DNA of 64,000 nucleotides from Pseudoalteromonas phenolica (GTDB lineage Bacteria; Pseudomonadota; Gammaproteobacteria; Enterobacterales; Alteromonadaceae): contig NZ_CP013187.1 in the NCBI RefSeq assembly GCF_001444405.1, positions 124,001-188,000 of the forward strand, given 5' to 3'. Of the stretch, positions 17,317-24,745 are shown piece after piece. The notes beneath the pieces were generated by a model. That model did no database searches, was not told the DNA's origin, and saw nothing but the letters and a program-made list of their open reading frames with translations. A program made the translations under genes and the position numbers. Position 1 is the first letter of the stretch. Each line of letters opens with the position of its first letter.

Positions 17317-18435
17317 CTAGCTAAGCTCCTTGCTCGTTAATGCAAGCGCCGCTTCAATGGTGTCATCCATATCGTAATACTTGTAGTTCGCTAAGCGACC
17401 ACCAAAGATAAACTTGTCAGCATATGGTGCAGTTAATGCAAGTTCTTGATAACGGGCTAACAAGGCATTGTTAGTGTCGTCATTGATTGGGTAGTAAGGT
17501 TCGTTATCTTTACTAAATTCATGCGGGTACTCTTTAGTAACCACGGTTTTTTCTTGGTTGCCAAACTCGAAATGTTTATGTTCAAGGATGCGTGTATAAG
17601 GCACATCGCGTTCCGTGTAGTTAACGACGGCATTACCTTGATAGTTTTCTTCATCTAGTACTTCTGTTTCGAAATGCAGACTACGATATTCAAGCGCACC
17701 AAATTGACAGTCAAAGAATTCGTCAATCTTACCCGTGTATAGTACTTTGTCGGCTAACTGGTTATAGGCATCTTTGTTATCAAAATAGTTAACACCCGTT
17801 TGCACTTCTACACCCTCAAGTAGTGCATCTGTAAGCGCATTATAGCCACCGATTGGAATGCCTTGGTATAGGTCGTTGAAGTAGTTGTTATCAAAAGTAA
17901 AACGGAACGGTAAACGCTTAATGATGAAAGACGGTATCTCAGTGGCAGGTCGACCCCATTGCTTTTCGGTATAGCCTTTAATGAGTTTTTCATATAGGTC
18001 GCGACCGCCTAAAAACAACGCTTGCTCTTCTAAGTTTTTAGGATCTAAATCGGCATAAGGTGCGCGCTCTTGCGCAATTCTATCTTTTGCTTGTTGTGGT
18101 GTCGTCACGCCCCATAGCTGATAAAACGTATTCATATTAAAAGGCAGGTTATATAGCTTGTCTTCGAAGCGAGCAACAGGTGAGTTTACATAGTGATTGA
18201 AAGACACGTAGCGGTTAACATAATCCCAGACTTCTTGGTTGCTGGTATGAAAAATGTGAGCGCCATATTTATGGACATTTATCCCTTCAACATTTTCACA
18301 ATAAATATTACCACCTGTGTGGTCACGTTTATCAATTACTAAAACTTTCTTCCCTTTGTCCGTTGCTTCACGCGCAAATACTGCGCCGAATAGTCCTGCA
18401 CCGACAATAAGATAGTCATATTGAGCGTTGTTCAT
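17317..18435 (-). CDS. glf: UDP-galactopyranose mutase
   Basis: FAD enzyme that interconverts UDP-galactopyranose and UDP-galactofuranose. 372 residues, N-terminal dinucleotide site VGAGLFGAVFAREA (about 10-23), then DKRDHTGGNIY, the conserved HKYGAHIFHT and the EKQWGRPATEIP block, and the C-terminal GGRLANYKYYDMDDTI. These are diagnostic for Glf. First gene of a two-gene operon with a galactofuranosyltransferase. Confidence 0.96.
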   Translation of the reverse strand: MNNAQYDYLIVGAGLFGAVFAREATDKGKKVLVIDKRDHTGGNIYCENVEGINVHKYGAHIFHTSNQEVWDYVNRYVSFNHYVNSPVARFEDKLYNLPFNMNTFYQLWGVTTPQQAKDRIAQERAPYADLDPKNLEEQALFLGGRDLYEKLIKGYTEKQWGRPATEIPSFIIKRLPFRFTFDNNYFNDLYQGIPIGGYNALTDALLEGVEVQTGVNYFDNKDAYNQLADKVLYTGKIDEFFDCQFGALEYRSLHFETEVLDEENYQGNAVVNYTERDVPYTRILEHKHFEFGNQEKTVVTKEYPHEFSKDNEPYYPINDDTNNALLARYQELALTAPYADKFIFGGRLANYKYYDMDDTIEAALALTSKELS

Positions 18436-18539
18436 TCTTGTAGGCCTTGTTTATTATTAGCTTGATGTGACTTCGAAACTATAACAACAAACAAGTTCAA
18501 AAAGAATGGTAATAAAATAGGAAAGTGATATGAGCAAAG

Positions 18540-18570
18540 CAGTGATGCGAAGCAAATTTTCGCATCACTG
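18540..18570 (-). terminator. Terminator of the DUF2975/XRE operon
   Basis: 12-bp perfect stem CAGTGATGCGAA / TTCGCATCACTG with a 7-nt loop, 6 bp after the stop codon. The T-run is short (CTTTGCTCAT). Confidence 0.6.
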
Positions 18571-18576
18571 ATTTTA

Positions 18577-19116
18577 TTACTGCTCGGCAGCATTTAAGTG
18601 TTTAAATTGTTTTGAAAGCCGATAAACAATCTCTATGCAGACGACAACTGCCAGACCGATACACCCATAAAATGTCACCTGATCAGGCCAAGTTGCCTCT
18701 ATGGGTGACTTTTCTAGAATTTGGCAAAGGATAACCGGGGCAATAAAGAGCGTATAAAACATCAATTGCGAAGGAAACTCAATTTCATCTTTCCAGTTAT
18801 ATTCTTCTGGTGTGAATCGAATGCCATCATTGAGTTGTTGCTGTTCAAGCTCGTACATTAGGTCAACGGTTTTCGATTCAATTAGTCCCTGTTCATTACT
18901 TAACTCAATAATTAATGGGCCAGTTAGCTGGGAGACAACTTTGAACTTTATCTCAAGTTGTTCTTCATCAACTTGAATTAAGTGGCGACCATTTGATGCA
19001 ATATTTCTTTGCTCTGATACTTTGTCACCATCCAGGTAAATGACTTCTTTGCCAAATGAGTTGGCTTCAATAACAATAGAATGAACGCGGTAATTAAACT
19101 CAGTATCAATTTTCAT
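18577..19116 (-). CDS. Membrane protein of unknown function (third gene of DUF2975/XRE operon)
   Basis: About 179 residues from ATG 19116, which has AAGGA eight bases upstream; an in-frame start further up is less likely. The N-terminal ~115 residues are soluble and beta-rich, then two hydrophobic segments (FYTLFIAPVILCQIL and FYGCIGLAVVVCIEIVY) near the C-terminus. Not recognised. It overlaps the end of the XRE regulator gene by 11 bp, a sign of translational coupling. Confidence 0.75.
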   Translation of the reverse strand: MKIDTEFNYRVHSIVIEANSFGKEVIYLDGDKVSEQRNIASNGRHLIQVDEEQLEIKFKVVSQLTGPLIIELSNEQGLIESKTVDLMYELEQQQLNDGIRFTPEEYNWKDEIEFPSQLMFYTLFIAPVILCQILEKSPIEATWPDQVTFYGCIGLAVVVCIEIVYRLSKQFKHLNAAEQ

Positions 19117-19327
19117 GGGTGTTGTCCTTTTGAAATTCAATCAAATCACCAGGCTGACAGTCCAGTGCATCACAAATAGCCTCTAAGGTACTAAAGCGAA
19201 TCGCTCTGGCTTTGCCACTTTTTAGCACGCTGAGGTTCTGCGGCGTAATGCCGACTCGTTCGGCAAGCTCGCTAGATTTCATTTTTCGTTTTGCGAGCAT
19301 AACGTCTAAATTGATGATGATAGCCAT
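19106..19327 (-). CDS. Small XRE-family (YozG-like) transcriptional regulator
   Basis: 73 residues made almost entirely of a helix-turn-helix (ELAERVGITPQNLSVLKSG) and a second conserved block RFSTLEAICDALDCQPGDL, typical of small Cro/YozG-type regulators. Starts 2 bp after the DUF2975 gene. The DUF2975-YozG pair recurs in Firmicutes and Proteobacteria. A dyad 19892-19912 upstream of the operon is a candidate operator. Confidence 0.9.
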   Translation of the reverse strand: MAIIINLDVMLAKRKMKSSELAERVGITPQNLSVLKSGKARAIRFSTLEAICDALDCQPGDLIEFQKDNTHEN

Positions 19328-19329
19328 TA

Positions 19330-19824
19330 TTAAATCGTCAACGCTTGTTCTTCTTGGAGGTCTTGGGCGACCTTATTGTTGGCACAAAATACATGCAGTA
19401 TGTATCCGGCGGTGGCGAGTACGATCTCTATATTGGCAAAGTAATCCATCATGCTGATCTCAATATCGAAATAAATCATTTCAAGTATGATGCTCAGTAA
19501 GGGTTTAGCGATAAGTGCATAGAGCAAGATAACTCTGGCGATCAGTAGGTTGGTTTGTAAGCTGATAGCATTAAATACTTGCTGACCCTGCTCATAACTT
19601 TTGAGTAATTTAGAAAACACAAGTAGTAGCCCAAGTGCTACCAAGCCATCAGCACCTAATTGCAGTGCGTTTCTAACTTCAACATACAGGTTATCTTGTG
19701 GCTCTAGCCCTGTGATCAAAAAAACAATTGAAAGCAGGCCGAGAAAACTCCAAACCGCCACTAGGAAGATTGAGCTTTTTAATTGCTTGCGCTCTCGCGC
19801 CATATATTTTTTGAATGCGTTCAT
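19330..19824 (-). CDS. DUF2975-family membrane protein
   Basis: 164 residues with four predicted transmembrane segments (IFLVAVWSFLGLLSIVFLI, GLVALGLLLVFSKLL, IARVILLYALIAKPLLSII, IVLATAGYILHVF). The spacing and the downstream small XRE gene fit the DUF2975/YozG pairing. ATG preceded by AAGGA. Function unknown; the regulator and membrane protein likely form one signalling or stress unit. Confidence 0.8.
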   Translation of the reverse strand: MNAFKKYMARERKQLKSSIFLVAVWSFLGLLSIVFLITGLEPQDNLYVEVRNALQLGADGLVALGLLLVFSKLLKSYEQGQQVFNAISLQTNLLIARVILLYALIAKPLLSIILEMIYFDIEISMMDYFANIEIVLATAGYILHVFCANNKVAQDLQEEQALTI

Positions 19825-19891
19825 GTTTTATCCTTAACAAGTCACTGTTATAGGTAAAGCATAAATGTGTAAAACTTGAAAAACAATAAAG

Positions 19892-19912
19892 AATTATCGA
19901 AAAACGATAATT
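19892..19912. promoter_or_regulatory. Dyad upstream of DUF2975 operon / possible terminator
   Basis: AATTATCG-AAAAA-CGATAATT, perfect 8-bp arms. It lies 68-88 bp upstream of the DUF2975 start, fitting an XRE operator (TATCG-N-CGATA type), but also 21 bp after the stop of the upstream YdjM-like gene with T-rich sequence, fitting a weak terminator. Confidence 0.45.
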
Positions 19913-19932
19913 TTTTATTGTTTTATGTTTTA

Positions 19933-20952
19933 TTAATCAGCTTTAATTTGTGATAAATCGATATTTGGATTGGTGATCCTATCGAATACTAGGCTTGCTC
20001 GACTAAGTGGAGGGCGATTTTTTAGCTGTCTGAAATCGCTTGGTTTAATGCTACTTTCAGCCTGTTTGGCTATCTCAAAAGAAAACACATAAAAGCCTTC
20101 TAAGCCCATTCTTAAATCACTAAAAACATAAGTCTGATCTTGCTGGTAAACCCCGTATAGGCCCTTGGTAAAATTTTGCAGTAAGGCAATACGTTGGTCT
20201 TCACCTAAAGTATCAAGGACATGATTTGCTGTTTTATAAAATCGAATATCCACCTCATCAACTGAATCAAAGACTGATGCATAAATCTCATAATGGCCTT
20301 GTTCTGTGGTAGCCACGGCTCGCCATAGCAAAGTATTAAATGGTGAAGGGGTACTTTCGAATTGTTTAAAAGTAATGGCTTGCTTGTCTAAAGCCTGCTG
20401 TATTTTGCTGTCTATAAACCATTTGGCACTCAGGCTCCAAGTCAGATAGAGCGAACTCAATACAAGTGCGGTGGCGTTAATTTTACTTGCATAGGGTTGT
20501 GCACGAGCAAAGCACAGGGCAACAAACGCAAGTAGCAAAGGTAGGCTATACATGGGGTCGATAATAAACACACTGGAAATACCAAACGGATAATGACTCA
20601 AAGGCCAGAGTAATTGTGTGCCGTACACTGTGAAGGTATCGAGCAGGGCATGGGTGCTCATGATTGAAAATATGGCAACAGACCAGCGTGTCAGCGACAC
20701 AGATTTTGCCCAGTACATTTTTGCAATGAGCCATGCAATGATTGGACTCAACAGCAATTGAATAATTAAGGAGTGACTAAAGCTGCGGTGATAAACAAAG
20801 TTTTCAACATCACCACCGAAGTTTATCAACACATCTAAGTCGGGGAGAGTGCCAAATGCAGCGCCGACAAGTAGAGACTTTCGACCAAGTTTATTGCCTA
20901 AGGTGGCGTAGCCCACGGCACTGCCAAGTAAAATTTGCGTGACTGAATCCAA
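19933..20952 (-). CDS. YdjM-like membrane-bound metal-dependent hydrolase family protein (DUF457)
   Basis: 339 residues from a TTG start at 20952. The family begins at (M)DSVTQILLG, and GGGAG lies seven bases before this TTG; an upstream ATG at 21000 would add 16 unconserved residues. Conserved His/Asp blocks: GTLPDLDVL, HRSFSHS and STHALLDTFTVYGT, the likely metal ligands, among four to five transmembrane helices. LexA-regulated YdjM is the Escherichia coli relative. A soluble C-terminal region of about 140 residues follows. Activity unproven for the family. Confidence 0.85.
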   Translation of the reverse strand: MDSVTQILLGSAVGYATLGNKLGRKSLLVGAAFGTLPDLDVLINFGGDVENFVYHRSFSHSLIIQLLLSPIIAWLIAKMYWAKSVSLTRWSVAIFSIMSTHALLDTFTVYGTQLLWPLSHYPFGISSVFIIDPMYSLPLLLAFVALCFARAQPYASKINATALVLSSLYLTWSLSAKWFIDSKIQQALDKQAITFKQFESTPSPFNTLLWRAVATTEQGHYEIYASVFDSVDEVDIRFYKTANHVLDTLGEDQRIALLQNFTKGLYGVYQQDQTYVFSDLRMGLEGFYVFSFEIAKQAESSIKPSDFRQLKNRPPLSRASLVFDRITNPNIDLSQIKAD

Positions 20953-21011
20953 GTTGTTACTCCCAATGAACTTTGTTGTTAATAGTGCTGTGGTGCGCAA
21001 TACGATCTGTT

Positions 21012-22367
21012 TTAATTTAAATTATGCTTTTCAAGACGATATAAAAACTGCTTGTAGCTAATCCACAATAGTTTAGCAGCTTGGGTTTTATTGCCGCCTT
21101 CTCGGTTTAGGGCTTGTTGTAGGCAGTCCTTTTCAAACTCGTCCCAATTTAATCCCTCACTTGGCAAGGTAAACAGTGCATTGGTTTGTGCGCTGTTTGC
21201 AGTATTAGTGAGGTTTTCTTTAAGTTCAGTTTCATCCTGCAGAAGCACAAACTGCTCCAGCGTATTGGAGAGTTGTCGCACATTGCCGGGCCAATTAAAA
21301 TTGAGAAGGTGTTTTAGTAGTGTGCTACTTAGCTGAGGAGCTTCAATACCATATTGCTGGCTAAATCGTTTTAAGAAGTGTTCGATTAATCGCGGAATAT
21401 CTTCTTGGCGTTCTCGCAGTGGTGGCATATGTAACGGCACTACGTTTAAGCGGTAGTATAAGTCTTCTCTGAATAAGCCATCTCGTACCATTTGCTGCAG
21501 GTTTTTATGGCTTGCAGCAAGCACTCGGACATCAATATTATGTTCTTTGGTATCACCTACCGGCGTCACAACACCTTCTTGTAACAAGCGCAGAAGTTTG
21601 GTTTGTACATTGAGGCTCAGCTCTGCCACTTCATCTAAGAATATGGTGCCCTTGTTGGCTGCGGCGAATTTACCAAGTTTGTCTTGCGTTGCGCCTGTGT
21701 ATGCACCTTTGAGTGCACCAAAGAGTTCTGATTCGGCTAGGTTTTCAGGAATAGCCCCACAGTTAATGGCGATAAAGGGTTGTTTACTGCGATTTGAAAG
21801 TTGATGAAGCGCACGCGCAGCAAGCTCTTTTCCTGTACCGCTTTCACCACTGATCAATACCGTGGCGCTGGTGGCACTGACTCGCTCTATACGCTGAAAG
21901 ACTTTTTGCATACACGGAGCATGACCAATGATATCGACCAACTGGTTTTGCTCGCTTATTTGCGAGCTGAGCTGCTGGTTGGCAAGACGTAACTGGTTAG
22001 CCTTATTGGCTTTGGCCAGTGCCAACAGTAACTCTTGGCGCTGAAACGGTTTACTCAAGTAGTCATCAGCACCGAGCTCGATGGCTTCAACGGCATGTTC
22101 AATTGAGCCATAGGCAGTCGCAACCACAATACCAATATGCTTTTGTTGTGCTCTGACGTATTTGATTAAATCCATGCCCGACAAGTTACCTAGCTTCCAA
22201 TCGGTAAAAATGAGCTCGATGTCTGCGTGGCTTTTGAGGGTGACGATGGCATCTTCAACACTAAAAGCGCTATAAACCTGATAGTTCGCGGCATTTAGCA
22301 TGGCGCTGATCAGGGTATTTTGCGCTTGGTCGTCTTCGACTAACAAGATAGGCTGTGGCTTAATCAT
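21012..22367 (-). CDS. NtrC-class sigma54 response regulator
   Basis: 451 residues from ATG 22367 (GGAG seven bases upstream). REC with acceptor Asp56 (IFTDWKLG), AAA+ domain with GESGTGKE, GAYTGA in place of GAFTGA, Walker B IFLDEVAE, and a C-terminal Fis-like helix-turn-helix (NKTQAAKLLWISYKQFLYRL). The Tyr variant of the sigma54-contact loop occurs in some functional activators. Its start overlaps the kinase stop by 8 bp, so the two are translationally coupled. Likely target: the divergent secreted-protein gene at 24087, which has paired dyads and a -24/-12-like element. Confidence 0.9.
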   Translation of the reverse strand: MIKPQPILLVEDDQAQNTLISAMLNAANYQVYSAFSVEDAIVTLKSHADIELIFTDWKLGNLSGMDLIKYVRAQQKHIGIVVATAYGSIEHAVEAIELGADDYLSKPFQRQELLLALAKANKANQLRLANQQLSSQISEQNQLVDIIGHAPCMQKVFQRIERVSATSATVLISGESGTGKELAARALHQLSNRSKQPFIAINCGAIPENLAESELFGALKGAYTGATQDKLGKFAAANKGTIFLDEVAELSLNVQTKLLRLLQEGVVTPVGDTKEHNIDVRVLAASHKNLQQMVRDGLFREDLYYRLNVVPLHMPPLRERQEDIPRLIEHFLKRFSQQYGIEAPQLSSTLLKHLLNFNWPGNVRQLSNTLEQFVLLQDETELKENLTNTANSAQTNALFTLPSEGLNWDEFEKDCLQQALNREGGNKTQAAKLLWISYKQFLYRLEKHNLN

Positions 22368-23763
22368 GAACTGCTCCTTCTTCAAGCGATGACTGTGTTA
22401 GTTGCAAGGTAACTCGTGCGCCATTTTGCGTGTTTTGAACCTTGATATCACCCTGATAGTAAAGTTCTGCTAAGCGTTTGGCTAAATACAAGCCCATGCC
22501 CGCGCCATCTGCTTTGCTACTTACATGGGGGTCAAATAGCTGAGCCAGAATATGTTCGTCAAAACCGCCGCCATGATCTTCAACTTCCACACATAACGTG
22601 TTTTGTTCTGAACTGGCTTTCACCTTAATGGCTTGGGTGTTTTGGTTGGCCTGTTGAGCTTCAATGGCGTTGACCAGCAGCGTATGTAACATAGCGCGGA
22701 TCTCCGATTCAGCTCCTTGTATAGACAAATCTTGCGGCACCTGAATATCAAGGTCAAAATTGAGCTGGCCTACTTCGAGCTGAATATCTTGAAGTACCGC
22801 AGCAATTGGTACGCTTTGCGATCTAGAAGATTGCTGATTACTGAGTTGCAATAAAGCGCTAATACTCTTATTTAAGTGGGCAATTTTATTATCGGCAATG
22901 GTTTTTAAGTTGTCTTTTAATTGGTTATCTTGGCTTTGCCAAAATTGCTCAAGCGTAAGACCTAAAGTATGTAATGGGTTTCGCAAAGAGTGGGCAATCG
23001 CACGACTGAGCTCACCAAGTTCGGCCAATTGTTTTTGTTGTTGTAATTGTTTTTCTACCTGATTGAGTTGCTCGAGTTTGCTGCTGGTAGCATTAAAGCT
23101 GTCAATACAAGTTGCAATTTCACCGACACCTTGCGCTGGTAGTTGAGTGCCTAGTTTACCTTGTGATAAATCATTGAATCCTTGTTTTAATGCGGTAATT
23201 GGCTGGGTAAGGCGGTGTACAAAATACAGCATTAAACCAACGGCAATGAGCGTTGATAGAGCAATACTCCAAAGGATGAGCGACGTGAAGCGTTCGAAGC
23301 TATGACTTTGGGTATGGCTGTTATGTTCAGTGCTAATAATCTTTCTGATACTTTTGTCATCTTCAAAATGAAAAAATATTGAGTTAACTTCATCTTTAAG
23401 TGATTCAGCTTTTATCGTAACTACAGGTTTAACCGGCTGAGTCGGTATGGGTGGCTTATTTGGCTCCGGCGCTCCTGTTGGCATCTGAGGTAGAGGTGGG
23501 GCAGGGGGTCGCTCTAAGGTGTTCGAAATCGTCACTGTGTCAGATAAAAACACGACTTTAGGAGCGTCACCATCTAATTTATGGATAATTTGGTTTATAT
23601 CTTCTCGAGCTTTACCAATCAGTTGCTTGGTGATCACTTTAGATTGCTCAGTAATATCAGCACTGACTTGTGATTTGAAATGCAAGACCAGCAATGTTTG
23701 GCTCACGGCAAGTAAAAGGAATATCGCCAAAATGCCTAAAATAAAATAACGCTTAATCGTCAC
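22360..23763 (-). CDS. Sensor histidine kinase with Pro-rich periplasmic domain
   Basis: 468 residues from GTG 23763 (GGAG five bases upstream). TM1 about 7-28, periplasmic region 29-160, TM2 161-182, HAMP about 183-235, H-box with His258 (AIAHSLRNPLH) and an HATPase domain (NAIEAQQ, DHGGGF, GAGMGLYLAK). The periplasmic part has a KVVF strand (69-72), then PPAPPLP (86-92) and a Pro-rich run to about 113. The secreted protein encoded divergently at 24087 has the same order of elements, so the kinase may sense or mimic that protein. Cognate regulator is the overlapping NtrC-class gene. Confidence 0.9.
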   Translation of the reverse strand: MTIKRYFILGILAIFLLLAVSQTLLVLHFKSQVSADITEQSKVITKQLIGKAREDINQIIHKLDGDAPKVVFLSDTVTISNTLERPPAPPLPQMPTGAPEPNKPPIPTQPVKPVVTIKAESLKDEVNSIFFHFEDDKSIRKIISTEHNSHTQSHSFERFTSLILWSIALSTLIAVGLMLYFVHRLTQPITALKQGFNDLSQGKLGTQLPAQGVGEIATCIDSFNATSSKLEQLNQVEKQLQQQKQLAELGELSRAIAHSLRNPLHTLGLTLEQFWQSQDNQLKDNLKTIADNKIAHLNKSISALLQLSNQQSSRSQSVPIAAVLQDIQLEVGQLNFDLDIQVPQDLSIQGAESEIRAMLHTLLVNAIEAQQANQNTQAIKVKASSEQNTLCVEVEDHGGGFDEHILAQLFDPHVSSKADGAGMGLYLAKRLAELYYQGDIKVQNTQNGARVTLQLTQSSLEEGAVHD

Positions 23764-23911
23764 ACCTTCTCCCACTTAGATCTTTAAACCGCTTCTAAAT
23801 TACTTATTACAAGATGCATTCCAAAATTTCAGAACGCAAGTGGTTTGTAAGTTTATGAAATATAAATGATAAATTAGCGGTTTTTGTAGTTCTTAGGCTT
23901 CGTCTACCAAG

Positions 23912-23953
23912 TATTCCCGATATCAGTCATTCCATATCCTGATATCAGGATAT
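23912..23953. promoter_or_regulatory. Two tandem dyads, candidate enhancer for the NtrC-class regulator
   Basis: Perfect 20-bp palindrome ATATCCTGATATCAGGATAT (23934-23953) and an imperfect copy TTCCCGATATCAGTCA whose GATATC centre is 22 bp upstream, about two helical turns. Located about 95-120 bp before the inferred sigma54 start of the secreted gene, the geometry of an upstream activating sequence for a dimer-of-dimers. Confidence 0.6.
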
Positions 23954-24013
23954 TTTTCATTGGCTTTTTAAATAAGTTTTGGTAACACTCTGAAAATATT
24001 ATAAAAAACTATT

Positions 24014-24029
24014 TGGCATGCCTTTTTCT
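24014..24029 (+). promoter_or_regulatory. Sigma54-like promoter of the secreted Pro-rich protein
   Basis: TGGCATGCCTTTTTCT: strong -24 (TGGCAT) with the correct spacing, -12 reads TTTCT rather than TTGCA. The inferred start near 24040 leaves a ~47-nt leader. Confidence 0.45.
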
Positions 24030-24086
24030 ATAACTAGGTCGACATTTTATTTTAGCGTGTATAAATCGCATCAGAAGGAGAAGACC

Positions 24087-24689
24087 ATGTTTTCAACCAT
24101 TAAGTATAAAAAAGTCGCCAAGGCACTTGCTGCTGCAGGCTTAGTTTTTGCTGCCAGCAGTTACGCAACTGATACAGAAACACATCATGTGATTAAAGTT
24201 AAACAGATCGATGGTGATGTAAAAGTGATGGTGAACGAAGGCCATAACAACGATGTTCGAGTCATTAAACTTGATAAAGCGGAGTTAGGTAGTGATGTGC
24301 TAGCTGAAAAGCTGGCGGATTTACCTGTTGAAACACGTCAGAAGGTTGAAGAGGTGCTCGAACAAATCGACTTAAATGATAACAAAGTAACTATCTTTGC
24401 AGATAAGGTGGTCCAAAAGCTGGGTAAAGATGGCGAAGTAAACAAAGTGGTATTTGTACAGCATAATAGTGAAGACTTTACACTTCACCTACCACCAGAG
24501 CCACCGTTACCGCCAGGTGCACCAAAACCAGTTAAGCCAACTAAAGCGCCTAAAGTATTTAAGTTCTCGTTTGGTGCAGACGGTGAAGGCGACCATGAGT
24601 TTAAGTTGATCACGTCATTACTGAAAGAAACCAAGTTAACACCAGAGCAAATTGATGAGCTACAAACTCTCTTAAATGAAAAGTATTAA
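24087..24689 (+). CDS. Secreted Pro-rich protein, putative partner of the divergent kinase
   Basis: 200 residues from ATG 24087 (GGAG upstream; the longer in-frame start at 24018 is not supported and would overlap the promoter). Signal peptide 1-27 (SSYA). The mature part begins with HVIKVKQIDGDVKVMV, then KVVF (120-123), PPEPPLPPGAPKP (136-148), an FKFSF strand (158-162) and an amphipathic C-terminus LTPEQIDELQTLL, which recalls the LTxxQ motif of CpxP/Spy chaperones. Not recognised as a named family. Divergent from a two-component system and likely under its control. A strong terminator follows. Confidence 0.8.
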   Translation: MFSTIKYKKVAKALAAAGLVFAASSYATDTETHHVIKVKQIDGDVKVMVNEGHNNDVRVIKLDKAELGSDVLAEKLADLPVETRQKVEEVLEQIDLNDNKVTIFADKVVQKLGKDGEVNKVVFVQHNSEDFTLHLPPEPPLPPGAPKPVKPTKAPKVFKFSFGADGEGDHEFKLITSLLKETKLTPEQIDELQTLLNEKY

Positions 24690-24705
24690 CTGAGTTTGAT
24701 AAAAG

Positions 24706-24728
24706 AAACGGCCCTAAATGGGCCGTTT
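24706..24728. terminator. Bidirectional terminator between secreted protein and chemoreceptor genes
   Basis: Stem AAACGGCCC / GGGCCGTTT, loop TAAAT, with T-rich tails on both strands between convergent genes. Confidence 0.85.
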
Positions 24729-24745
24729 TCATTTATTTCCGAGAG

